This document shows, one piece after another, positions 32,258 through 40,316 of a stretch of 64,000 nt of DNA. This stretch comes from CANNDT01 sp945876205 (GTDB lineage Bacteria > Acidobacteriota > Vicinamibacteria > Vicinamibacterales > UBA2999). The stretch lies in assembly GCA_947503365.1 (NCBI GenBank), contig CANNDT010000002.1, positions 1 through 64,000 on the forward strand, in the 5' to 3' direction. Numbering within the stretch: position 1 is the stretch's first letter; every line of letters begins with the position of its first letter. The notes beneath the pieces are model-generated. The model searched no databases, was not told where the DNA came from, and worked only from the letters and a program-made list of their open reading frames with translations. The translations under genes and the position numbers were made by a program.

Positions 32258-33508
32258 ATGACGTGGAAGGCCTCGTACGGCAACGAGCCGCTTCAGGTCT
32301 GGACGCCGGGGGATTGGGACACCGAAGTCGTCCGGCTGCCAGATCGTGCCCCGCTCAGCGACGACGCGATCGCGCGCGCCATCCGCGCGCCGATCGGCTG
32401 CGCACCGCTTCGCGAGCAGGTCAGGGGCCTGAAGACCGTCTGCGTCACCATCGACGACCTCACGAAGCCAACCGAGGGTGGTCGCGTCGTGCCCCCGATC
32501 CTCGACGAGCTTCGCGCCGGCGGCATCAAGGACGCCGACATATATTTCGTCATCAGTCTGGGCACCCATCGTGCGCTCACGCTGGACGATTTTCGCAAGA
32601 AGCTCGGCCGCGACGTTGCCAGCCGCTTTCGCATTTACAACCACTGCCCTTTCGAGAACAACCAATCGATCGGTGTGACGTCGCGCGGAACAAACGTGTC
32701 AATCGACAAACACTTCATCGCCGCCGATTTCAAGATTGGCGTCGGCATGCTGATGCCACACAACATGGCAGGCTTCAGCGGCGGCGGCAAGATTGTGCTG
32801 CCGGGTCTGGCGGCGATCGACACGGTCGAGCAAAACCATCGCTCGACGATGCGGGGGCTCCCGGGTGCCATTGGGGTGCTGAAGGGCAACGAGGTGCGCG
32901 CGGATATCGACGAGGCTGCGCGGATGGCTGGACTCGGCTTCATCGTCAACGGCATCCACAACGAACGGGGTGAGACCGTCGAGCTGTTCGCGGGCGATCT
33001 CGTCGAGGCCTACACACAGGCGTTCTCGCGCGCCATCGATTACTACGGCTGCCGGGTCAGGTACGACAACGACGTCGGTATCTTCAACGCGTTTCCACGG
33101 GACAACTGGCTTCTGCTCTCGCTCAGCTCGCTCGACATCTGGTCCACTCGCGATCCGGACAAGGCCGTCGTCCGGCCCGGCGGCACCATCGTGATCATCA
33201 ATCACTGTTCCGAAGGCGCAGGGGAGCACGGGCTCCATACGAGGGGGATGCGGCACTTCGTGCACCGCGACAGGCATGGCACGTTCAAGCCGATCCTCGA
33301 AACCCGACGTCTCGCCTTCTTTTCGCCGAATCTGAACGAAGCCACATTGCGTGACTACTACGCGGGTCCCGTCGAGCTGTACGACGACTGGAACATGCTG
33401 ATGGCGTCGCTCAGCGGGAGACATGGCGCCGGAACACGCGCAAGCGTGTTCCCGTGTGGCACCCTGCAGATGGACCGAAGCGTCATCGAGCCCATATCAG
33501 TTCGATGA
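32258..33508 (+). CDS. LarA-like (nickel-pincer lactate racemase family, DUF2088) protein
   Basis: 416 residues from ATG 32258; ATG 32204 is an alternative that would overlap the cytidylyltransferase gene. Family motifs are clear: IDDLTKPT (66-72), SLGTHRALT with His104, MPHNMAGFSGGGKIVLPG with His168 and Lys178. In lactate racemase the equivalent histidines and lysine hold the covalent nickel pincer cofactor and shuttle the hydride. Conservation suggests a cofactor-dependent racemase or epimerase acting on a 2-hydroxy acid, possibly a sugar acid here. The cofactor genes larB, larC and larE are not in the window. The next gene begins with a 4-nt overlap. Confidence 0.82.
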   Translation: MTWKASYGNEPLQVWTPGDWDTEVVRLPDRAPLSDDAIARAIRAPIGCAPLREQVRGLKTVCVTIDDLTKPTEGGRVVPPILDELRAGGIKDADIYFVISLGTHRALTLDDFRKKLGRDVASRFRIYNHCPFENNQSIGVTSRGTNVSIDKHFIAADFKIGVGMLMPHNMAGFSGGGKIVLPGLAAIDTVEQNHRSTMRGLPGAIGVLKGNEVRADIDEAARMAGLGFIVNGIHNERGETVELFAGDLVEAYTQAFSRAIDYYGCRVRYDNDVGIFNAFPRDNWLLLSLSSLDIWSTRDPDKAVVRPGGTIVIINHCSEGAGEHGLHTRGMRHFVHRDRHGTFKPILETRRLAFFSPNLNEATLRDYYAGPVELYDDWNMLMASLSGRHGAGTRASVFPCGTLQMDRSVIEPISVR

Positions 33509-34395
33509 ACATCGAGAACAAGTTTCCCGGTAAGGACATTACATCTGAGGACCTGGAAACCAGGTTTCCATTAGCAGCGAAAAGAGACGCTGCGCACAAG
33601 TCCCGGTTCGTCGTTGCCGGGGTGGAATTCGGCGGCGACGTGGTGCCTGTCTTTGCCGGACCGAACATGGTGGAGTCGCGCGAGCTGATTCTGGATGTGG
33701 CGGCGCGCGTTAAGCAGGCAGGCGCACATTTTCTGCGCGGCGGTGCGTTCAAGCCATTGACATTTCCGTATCGTGGCGCCAAGTACACCGAAACACGCGA
33801 ACAAGGCATCGAGTGGCTGAAAGAAGCCAGGGACAAGACGGGCGTGCCCGTTGTAACCGAGGTGATGGAGGAGAAGTACCTTCCGCTGGTCGCGGGTGTG
33901 GCGGACATCCTCCAGATCGGTTCGCGCAACATGCAGAACTTCCCGTTCCTGACTGCCTGCGCCCGCACCGGCAAGCCAATCATGTTGAAGCGTCACTACG
34001 GGGCGTCATTGCGCGACTGGCTCGGCGCGGCTGAATACATCCTCGTGGAAGGCAACACGAAGGTAATCCTGTGCGAACGCGGCGTTTCCGCACCGCATAC
34101 ACACCGTGCGACCTCACGTTTCCTGCTCGATCTGCAGGTCGTTCCCGCCGCCCAGGAGATGACGCATCTGCCCGTCGTCGTTGACCCCTCGCACGCGACG
34201 TTCTGGCATCCATGGGTAGCGCCGATGGCGCTTGGGGCCATTGCCGCCGGCGCCGATGGCGTGATGCTCGAGGTGCATCCCGACCCGCGCAACGCGGCGG
34301 TGGATCCGCTCCAGGCGATTGACTACGAGGAATTCGCCGCCCTTATGAAGCGAATGGATGCGGTGGCGAAGGCTGTCGACCGGCGAGTGATGTGA
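33505..34395 (+). CDS. DAHP/KDO8P-synthase-like PEP aldolase with altered active-site motifs
   Basis: 296 residues from ATG 33505. The fold-defining motifs of type I-beta DAHP synthases are present: QIGSRNMQN (137-145), LKR (161-163), LCERG (189-193), DPSH (227-230), EVHP (256-259), so PEP-dependent C-C bond formation is likely. Two hallmarks differ. AGPC, which supplies the metal-ligand Cys, reads AGPN (51-54), the Asn found in metal-independent KDO8P synthases. KPRT, the erythrose-4-phosphate loop, reads KPLT (83-86). TRNT is also replaced (HRATSR). It therefore probably condenses PEP with a different aldose or aldose phosphate. It lies between LarA-like and AroE-like genes with 4-nt overlaps on both sides. 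Confidence 0.82.
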   Translation: MNIENKFPGKDITSEDLETRFPLAAKRDAAHKSRFVVAGVEFGGDVVPVFAGPNMVESRELILDVAARVKQAGAHFLRGGAFKPLTFPYRGAKYTETREQGIEWLKEARDKTGVPVVTEVMEEKYLPLVAGVADILQIGSRNMQNFPFLTACARTGKPIMLKRHYGASLRDWLGAAEYILVEGNTKVILCERGVSAPHTHRATSRFLLDLQVVPAAQEMTHLPVVVDPSHATFWHPWVAPMALGAIAAGADGVMLEVHPDPRNAAVDPLQAIDYEEFAALMKRMDAVAKAVDRRVM

Positions 34396-35312
34396 CGAGG
34401 TTTGCCGGCGTAGCGGCGTTGGCTGACAATCCGCTGTCCTATGCGGAGGACCGTGGCTTTGCTGCGATCGTGGGCGCCAGTCCATCAAGAGGCGCACGGT
34501 CGCCGGCGCTCTGGAATGCCGCGTTCAGGACACACGGCGTGGATGCGGCCATGCTGCCCATCGATGTTCCTGCAGACCGTCTGGAACGGTTGCTGGTCAC
34601 GCTTGATGACAATCCCCGCTTTCTCGGCGGAGCGGTCGCGGTTCCGCACAAGGAACTGGTCGCGCGATGCCTCGGTACGCGCATGACACCTGAAGCCGCA
34701 GCGATTGGTGCGGTGAACTGCCTTTTTCGCGACGGCTCCGGAAGATTGGTGGGCACGAACACCGACGGCGAAGCCGCGCTGGTGTCTCTCGACCGCCATT
34801 GTGGCCCCCTCGCCGGCCGGTCAATTCTGCTGATGGGCCCAGGAGGGGCGGGGAAGGCCGTGGCCGCATTTGTCAGAGGCGCTGTTGAGCCGAACGGACG
34901 CCTGTTCGTCGCGGGTCGCTCCGAGAAAGGCCGCCAGTATGCTGAGAGGCTTGGATGCGAATGGGTGGAGTGGCGCAATCTTGCCGCTGCATTGCAAGTC
35001 GTGGATGTGTTGATCAATTGCACGTCGATCGGATCCGGCGCGACCGTCGGCGAGTCGCCGGTGCCGGCCGGGTCCCTGGCCCAATTGCCGGGTGGGGCGC
35101 AGGTCTTCGACATCATTTATGAGCCCAGTCCTTCAGCGCTGTTGATGCTGGCGGCCGGACGTGGCCTGACGGTTCTTGACGGGGCCGCGATGAATCTGGA
35201 GCAAGCGGTGCTCGCGTACGGGCACGCGGCTCCACAACCCAAGGGGGCGAACGCGACTCGCACGGCGATGGAACAGGAAAAGACTGCCCCGGTGCGGTCA
35301 GTATTCTCGTGA
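34392..35312 (+). CDS. Shikimate-dehydrogenase-like (AroE family) enzyme
   Basis: 306 residues from GTG 34392. The catalytic Lys87 (VAVPHKELV) and Asn-Thr-Asp at 123-125 (GTNTDGEAAL) are conserved. A Rossmann loop (LLMGPGGAGKAVAAF) and NCTSIG follow, so a dehydrogenase is expected. The substrate-carboxylate motif SxS reads A-R-S (35-37), with the first Ser lost, and the C-terminus extends ~25 residues beyond usual. Placement straight after the modified DAHP-synthase-like gene suggests it reduces or oxidises that pathway's product rather than dehydroshikimate. A quinate or aminoshikimate-type dehydrogenase is an alternative. Confidence 0.8.
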   Translation: MTRFAGVAALADNPLSYAEDRGFAAIVGASPSRGARSPALWNAAFRTHGVDAAMLPIDVPADRLERLLVTLDDNPRFLGGAVAVPHKELVARCLGTRMTPEAAAIGAVNCLFRDGSGRLVGTNTDGEAALVSLDRHCGPLAGRSILLMGPGGAGKAVAAFVRGAVEPNGRLFVAGRSEKGRQYAERLGCEWVEWRNLAAALQVVDVLINCTSIGSGATVGESPVPAGSLAQLPGGAQVFDIIYEPSPSALLMLAAGRGLTVLDGAAMNLEQAVLAYGHAAPQPKGANATRTAMEQEKTAPVRSVFS

Positions 35313-36493
35313 CATTGTCGCGCTACGCCAGACGAATCCCCGGCGCAATCCGCACCTTTCTCCGCGCGCGCAAGGCGTGGGCCCCACGGCCGGCCAAGAT
35401 CGCCGTGCTATACGACTCGAATGTCTCGGGTCTTGCGCCGCTGTTTGGAGGACAACGCTACGAGGTGGTCCACCTGGACGGGGAGGCGATTTATGTCGAT
35501 CCCCGGATTTTGCTGTCCACGTTGCGGCACGTGATCAAGGTGCGCTCGCTGGCCGTCAGTTACGCCATGGCCGTTCTCGAACGGATCAAGCCTGCCATCG
35601 TCGTCACCTTCATCGACAACAGTTCGGTCTTTCACATGGCGGCGCAACGGTTTCGAAGCGCACGATTTCTCGCGATCCAGAACGGCGGGCGGCTGCTCAA
35701 GCGGGACCACCCGGTCGGACGATCGCCGCAAATCTACCATCGCGAGTTTGCGTGCCTCGGGCGATTTGATATCGACCAGTTCACCAGGCACGGGGCGCAG
35801 GTGGAACACTACTATCCGATTGGATCGCTCAAAGACTCGTACTATCGCGCGGGCCGTAATGGCGCCAGACACGCCGCCAAGGAATTCGACCTGTGCCTAG
35901 TGGCACAGTTCAAGCCCAAGACCAGCGCACGCTTGACCTTCACCGACAGCTTCGAGCTGGTGGCCGAGCACGTCAAGCGCTTTTGTGACGCGCACCACGC
36001 CACTGTATGCGTGCCGCTTCGCAAGCATCCCGACGTCGATGCCGCCGGGTACGAGGTGGAACGCGAATTCTTCGCCGCACGGCTGGGGCCGCGTGCCCAG
36101 CTGATTCCCAATGTGCCGGGTGCCTACACGACCTACGGAGTCGTCGATCGCACCCGCGTGTCGATCGGTATGCACACCACGGTGCTGAGGGAAGGATTCG
36201 GCCGCGGTAACCGCATTCTGTCGTGCAACTACACCGGCAATCCGGAGTACAGCTTTCCGGTGCCCGGTCCCTGGGCGGTGGATGATCCGGCCTACGAAGT
36301 GTTCGAGCAGCGATTGTTGTGGCTGCTGAATGCCTCCGAGGACGAATATGCGAACGCTTGTGGAGACCAGCCGTCATATGTGATCGGCTACGACGACAAG
36401 ATGCCCACACACCTCTTTCTCCAGAGGCTGATCGCCGACGCCGTTGGCGGTTCTGCTGAGCCCACTTCCGTCAAAGAGATACAGCGTGTTTGA
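35309..36493 (+). CDS. Putative surface-carbohydrate transferase (GT-B-like), family not recognised
   Basis: 394 residues from GTG 35309 (4-nt overlap). It is soluble with a basic N-terminus. Segments such as AIVVTFIDNSSVFHMAAQRF, FLAIQNGGRLL, FDLCLVAQFKPKTS, VPLRKHPDVD and RVSIGMHTTVLREGFGRGN have the alternation of a GT-B fold with a late donor-site loop. The pattern resembles O-antigen-cluster transferases near LIC12162-type genes, but I cannot assign a family. It may transfer the Block A sugar, since it directly follows that pathway. The final bases contain the start of pseB. Confidence 0.6.
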   Translation: MTLSRYARRIPGAIRTFLRARKAWAPRPAKIAVLYDSNVSGLAPLFGGQRYEVVHLDGEAIYVDPRILLSTLRHVIKVRSLAVSYAMAVLERIKPAIVVTFIDNSSVFHMAAQRFRSARFLAIQNGGRLLKRDHPVGRSPQIYHREFACLGRFDIDQFTRHGAQVEHYYPIGSLKDSYYRAGRNGARHAAKEFDLCLVAQFKPKTSARLTFTDSFELVAEHVKRFCDAHHATVCVPLRKHPDVDAAGYEVEREFFAARLGPRAQLIPNVPGAYTTYGVVDRTRVSIGMHTTVLREGFGRGNRILSCNYTGNPEYSFPVPGPWAVDDPAYEVFEQRLLWLLNASEDEYANACGDQPSYVIGYDDKMPTHLFLQRLIADAVGGSAEPTSVKEIQRV

Positions 36494-37487
36494 TGATTCG
36501 ACGATCCTGATCACGGGCGGCACGGGCTCGTTCGGCCGCCAGTACGTCAAGATGCTGCTGACCCGCTTCAACCCGCAGAAGATCATCGTGTTCTCGCGCG
36601 ACGAGCTCAAGCAGTACGAGATGCAGCACGAGTTCCCGGACGAACGCATGCGCTTCTTCATCGGCGACGTCCGGGATCGGGATCGGCTGGTGATGGCCAT
36701 GCGCGGCGTCGACTACGTCGTTCACGCGGCCGCGTTAAAACATGTGACGGCCGCCGAGTACAACCCGCTCGAGTGCATCAAGACCAACATTCATGGCGCC
36801 CAGAACGTCATCGAGGCGGCGCTGACCAACGAAGTCAAGAAGGTCATCGGTCTCTCGACGGACAAGGCCGCGGGCCCGATCAACCTCTACGGCGCTACCA
36901 AGCTCGCCGCCGACAAGCTGTTCGTGGCGGCCAACAACATTGCGGGTCGTCATCCGACGCGTTTTGCAGCGGTGCGGTATGGCAATGTCGTCGGTTCGCG
37001 AGGCTCCGTCGTCCCCTTGTTCAAGCGGCTGATCGAACAGGGGGCAAGCCACCTGCCGATCACCGACGCGAGGATGACGCGCTTCTGGATCACGTTGCCG
37101 CAGGGCGTCGACTTCGTCTCGACGAGTTTCCAGCGCATGCACGGTGGCGAGATGTTCGTCCCGAAGATCCCGTCCGTACGCATCTCCGACCTGGCGGAGG
37201 CGATGGCGCCAGGTATGGCGACGAAGATCGTCGGGATTCGGCCGGGAGAGAAGCTGCACGAAATGATGTGTCCACGGGACGATTCGCACCTGACGATCGA
37301 GTTCGACGATCACTATGTGATCAAGCCGTCGATCGAGTTCTCGCGCGAGAAGCAACGCTACGAGCGCAACAAGCTCGGCGAGAGCGGCCGCTACGTCGCT
37401 GAGGGGTTCGAGTACAACTCGGGCACGAACCCTCACTTCCTGGCAATCGACCAGATCCGCGCCTTCAATCATCTCGGGAATTGTTGA
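36486..37487 (+). CDS. pseB: UDP-GlcNAc 4,6-dehydratase (5-inverting), PseB
   Basis: First step of pseudaminic acid synthesis: UDP-GlcNAc to UDP-2-acetamido-2,6-dideoxy-beta-L-arabino-hexos-4-ulose. An extended SDR of 333 residues from GTG 36486. ILITGGTGSFGRQYVK gives the dinucleotide loop. The active-site segment has GLSTDKAAGPINLYGATKLA, with a Thr-Asp-Lys catalytic set and YGATK in the YxxxK place, as in FlaA1/PseB. TRFAAVRYGNVVGSRGSVVP and the C-terminal HFLAIDQIR are also typical. The start overlaps the preceding stop by 8 nt. It opens the Block B pathway and is followed by PseC with a 4-nt overlap. Confidence 0.95.
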   Translation: MFDDSTILITGGTGSFGRQYVKMLLTRFNPQKIIVFSRDELKQYEMQHEFPDERMRFFIGDVRDRDRLVMAMRGVDYVVHAAALKHVTAAEYNPLECIKTNIHGAQNVIEAALTNEVKKVIGLSTDKAAGPINLYGATKLAADKLFVAANNIAGRHPTRFAAVRYGNVVGSRGSVVPLFKRLIEQGASHLPITDARMTRFWITLPQGVDFVSTSFQRMHGGEMFVPKIPSVRISDLAEAMAPGMATKIVGIRPGEKLHEMMCPRDDSHLTIEFDDHYVIKPSIEFSREKQRYERNKLGESGRYVAEGFEYNSGTNPHFLAIDQIRAFNHLGNC

Positions 37488-38641
37488 TTCCGTACGGCCG
37501 TCAGCAGGTGACCCAGGGCGATATCGACGCCGTGGTGGCTGTGCTGCGTTCGGACTTCCTGACGCAGGGCCCGGCCGTGCCGCGCTTCGAGCAGGCGCTC
37601 GCCGGCCGTTGTGGCGCGCGCCACGCGGTGGCGGCCAATAGTGCGACCTCCGCGCTCCACCTCGCGTGCCTGGCGCTGGGACTTGGTGAGGGGGACGTCC
37701 TCTGGACGGTGCCGAACACCTTCGTCGCGTCGGCCAATTGCGGCCGATATTGCGGTGCGGACGTCGACTTTGTCGACATCGCTCCTGACACGTGGAATCT
37801 CGACCCGAAAGCGCTGCGCGCCAAGTTGCTCGCCGCGCGGGCCGCGGGCCGGCTTCCGAAGATCGTCGTTCCAGTTCATTTCGGTGGCCAGCCGACAGAT
37901 CAGGAAGAGATCTGGGAGCTGGCGCAGGAATTCGGCTTCAAAGTCCTCGAGGACGCCTCGCATTCGATCGGCGCCTCGAGGCACGGTCAACGAGTCGGAA
38001 GTTGCCGATGGTCTGACGTGACGGTGTTCAGCTTTCATCCCGTCAAGATCATCACGACCGGCGAGGGTGGCATGGCCCTCACCAACGACGACGAGGTGGC
38101 CTGGCGCATGACGACACTGCGTAGTCATGGCATCACCAGGGACCCCGCGCGCATGCAGCGCCCGCCCGACGGACCGTGGCAGTACGAGCAACTCGAACTT
38201 GGCCACAACTATCGAATCACCGATCTTCAGGCCGCCTTGGGGCTCAGCCAGCTGGATCGTCTGGACGAGTTTGTCGAGGCGCGAAACGCGATTTCCCGCA
38301 GATACGATCGCCTGCTTTCCGGCCTTCCAGTGACGGCGCAGACCATCAGTCCAGGCAACCAGTCCGCGTTCCACCTATACGTCGTCCGGCTGCGAGGCGA
38401 TGTCGTCCGAAGAAGCCAGCGCGAGATCTTTGAACGGCTTCGGCGACATGGTGTGGGCGTCAATCTTCACTATTTACCGGTGCACCTGCAGCCGTACTAC
38501 CGGGCGCTTGGCTTCGCGCCGGGTCTTTGCCCGGAAGCAGAAAGATACGCTCAGGAAGCCATGACGCTCCCGCTCTATCCGGCATTGACCGACGCCGAGC
38601 AGGACGTCGTCGTAGCCGCACTCGGCGATGCACTCGGGTGA
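37484..38641 (+). CDS. pseC: UDP-4-keto-6-deoxy-sugar aminotransferase, PseC
   Basis: Second Pse step: PLP-dependent transfer of an amino group to C4. 385 residues of the DegT/DnrJ/EryC1 family. TTG 37484 gives MIPYGRQ and a 4-nt TTGA overlap with pseB; TTG 37481 is one codon earlier. The PLP lysine is in SFHPVKIITTGEGG (Lys188 by this start). Other family sites are present: NSATSALHLACLALG, VLEDASHSIGA and GHNYRITDLQAALG. Neighbouring pseB and the family motif MIPYGRQ make PseC much more likely than other sugar aminotransferases. Confidence 0.93.
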   Translation: MIPYGRQQVTQGDIDAVVAVLRSDFLTQGPAVPRFEQALAGRCGARHAVAANSATSALHLACLALGLGEGDVLWTVPNTFVASANCGRYCGADVDFVDIAPDTWNLDPKALRAKLLAARAAGRLPKIVVPVHFGGQPTDQEEIWELAQEFGFKVLEDASHSIGASRHGQRVGSCRWSDVTVFSFHPVKIITTGEGGMALTNDDEVAWRMTTLRSHGITRDPARMQRPPDGPWQYEQLELGHNYRITDLQAALGLSQLDRLDEFVEARNAISRRYDRLLSGLPVTAQTISPGNQSAFHLYVVRLRGDVVRRSQREIFERLRRHGVGVNLHYLPVHLQPYYRALGFAPGLCPEAERYAQEAMTLPLYPALTDAEQDVVVAALGDALG

Positions 38642-39531
38642 ACGCCTGCTCGCGCTTGGGACTCGGTACGGTGCAGTGGGGCATGACCTACGGGATTGCC
38701 AACCGCGATGGACAGCCGGCGTTCGCCCAGGTCGCTGACATGCTGCGGATTGCCTCCGAACGTGGTGTCAGGCTGCTCGACACGGCGCATGTGTACGGCG
38801 AGGCCGAAGACGCGCTCGGCGCGCACGGCGCTGCGTCCCTCGGGTTTGACATCGTGACGAAAACCGCGCGCGTCGGCTCTGCGAGAATCACCGAAGGCGA
38901 TGTCGCAAACGTGTCGGCGGCGTTTGCGGCGTCACTCGCCTCCCTGAAGTGTGAGCGGGTGTATGGATTGCTCGTGCATCAGCCCGGGGTGCTGCTTGCC
39001 GAAGGGGGACAGCGGCTCTGGGACGCACTCGACTCGTTCAAGGCAGAGGGCTTGGTGGGAAGCATCGGCGTATCGGTGTATGACCCTGCACAGCTTGAAA
39101 GCCTGCTTGACCGCTACGAGCTGGATCTCGTTCAGCTACCACTGAATATTTACGATCAACGATTCATGCGGAGCGGCCTTCTCGCGCAGCTGAGGCAACG
39201 GCAGGTCGAAGTGCACGCGCGCAGCGTGTTTCTGCAGGGACTGTTGTTGCTGCCACCCGACGAATTGCCGGCCCGGTTCTCCGGTTTGTGTCCGCATCAT
39301 GCGAACCTTCACGAGTGGTTCCGCAAGACCGCCCTCAGCCCGCTTGAAGGCTGCCTGCATTTCGCACTTAGGCAGCCGGACGTCGACCGAATCATTGTCG
39401 GATGCGAAACGGCGGCGCAACTGACCGCCATTCTTGACGCATGCGCAGCGGCGCCGGCGAACCTGACTGCCCTGCACGAGTTCGAGGTGCAGGATCGCGC
39501 GACGATCGACCCATCGACATGGCTCCAGTGA
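38638..39531 (+). CDS. Aldo/keto reductase
   Basis: 297 residues from GTG 38638 (4-nt overlap with pseC). The catalytic tetrad is visible as Asp48 and Tyr53 (RLLDTAHVYGEAE), Lys75 (IVTKTA) and His114 (LLVHQPG). It should be an NADPH-dependent carbonyl reductase with a TIM-barrel fold. An aldo/keto reductase between PseC and a PseF-like gene is a recurrent but uncharacterised feature of nonulosonate clusters. A plausible role is reduction of a keto or aldehyde intermediate of a modified nonulosonate (inference). Confidence 0.88.
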   Translation: MNACSRLGLGTVQWGMTYGIANRDGQPAFAQVADMLRIASERGVRLLDTAHVYGEAEDALGAHGAASLGFDIVTKTARVGSARITEGDVANVSAAFAASLASLKCERVYGLLVHQPGVLLAEGGQRLWDALDSFKAEGLVGSIGVSVYDPAQLESLLDRYELDLVQLPLNIYDQRFMRSGLLAQLRQRQVEVHARSVFLQGLLLLPPDELPARFSGLCPHHANLHEWFRKTALSPLEGCLHFALRQPDVDRIIVGCETAAQLTAILDACAAAPANLTALHEFEVQDRATIDPSTWLQ

Positions 39532-40304
39532 CCAGGGTCCTTGGCGTCTTGCAGGCACGCGTCTCTTCCTCGCGATTGCCAGGCAAAGTGCTGATGCCGA
39601 TCCTCGGCCAACCGATGTTGCTTCGCCAGATCGAGCGTCTCCACCGCTGTCGAACCATCGATCAGCTCGTCGTCGCCACCAGTGCCGACCCCGCCGACGA
39701 CGCGCTCGGAGCGCTTTGTGAGCAACGAGACGTGGCGTGTTACCGCGGAAGTCTGTCTGACGTGCTCGATCGCTTTGTCAACGCGGCGCGTCCCTACCAC
39801 CCTGACGTGGTCGTACGGCTGACCGGTGATTGCCCGCTCGCAGATCCCGGTGTCATCGATGAGGCGATCCGTTTTTTCGACGCCGGCGACTACGACTACG
39901 TCTGTAATTTCATGCCGCCAACATTCCCGGATGGCCTGGACGTGGAGGTCATGCGGTTCAGTGCGCTCGAGGAGGCCGCAGAGGAGGCGCGGCTCCCTTC
40001 CCATCGCGAACACGTCACGCTGTTCGTGCGCGTACACCCGGAGCGATACCGGCTGGGCAATCTCGCGTCGCCTGTGGATTTGTCACACCTGCGTTGGACC
40101 GTGGACGAGCCTCCGGACTTCGAGTTCGTCCGGCGGGTATACGAGGCGCTCTATCAGGAGAAGCCGGACTTTGCCACGCAGGACGTCCTGGCGCTGCTCG
40201 ATCGCGACACTTCGTTGCGGGACATCAATTCGAAGTTCACGCGAGGCGAAGGCGCCAGGAAGTCACTGCAGGCCGACGCCGAATACCTCGCGAAAAACCG
40301 GTAG
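39528..40304 (+). CDS. pseF: SpsF/PseF-type cytidylyltransferase
   Basis: CMP-sugar synthetase of the SpsF/PseF branch, 258 residues from GTG 39528 (GTGA overlap; ATG 39519 is an alternative). LGVLQARVSSSRLPGKVLMP is the nucleotide-binding signature (QAR..S.RLPGK). VRLTGDCPLADPGVID and NFMPPTFPDGLDVEVM are typical of this branch, and SHLRWTVDEPPDFEFV closes the domain. It is expected to activate the pseudaminic-acid-type product of PseI with CTP. It is distinct from the NeuA-type enzyme at 31495. Confidence 0.88.
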   Translation: MTRVLGVLQARVSSSRLPGKVLMPILGQPMLLRQIERLHRCRTIDQLVVATSADPADDALGALCEQRDVACYRGSLSDVLDRFVNAARPYHPDVVVRLTGDCPLADPGVIDEAIRFFDAGDYDYVCNFMPPTFPDGLDVEVMRFSALEEAAEEARLPSHREHVTLFVRVHPERYRLGNLASPVDLSHLRWTVDEPPDFEFVRRVYEALYQEKPDFATQDVLALLDRDTSLRDINSKFTRGEGARKSLQADAEYLAKNR

Positions 40305-40316
40305 CCGCTGACCAAG

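Noticed and set aside
33505..35312. Housekeeping aroF/aroE of the shikimate pathway
   Set aside because: Both have changed substrate motifs (AGPN, KPLT, ARS) and lie with a CMP-transferase and glycan genes; not excluded without seeing the rest of the genome.
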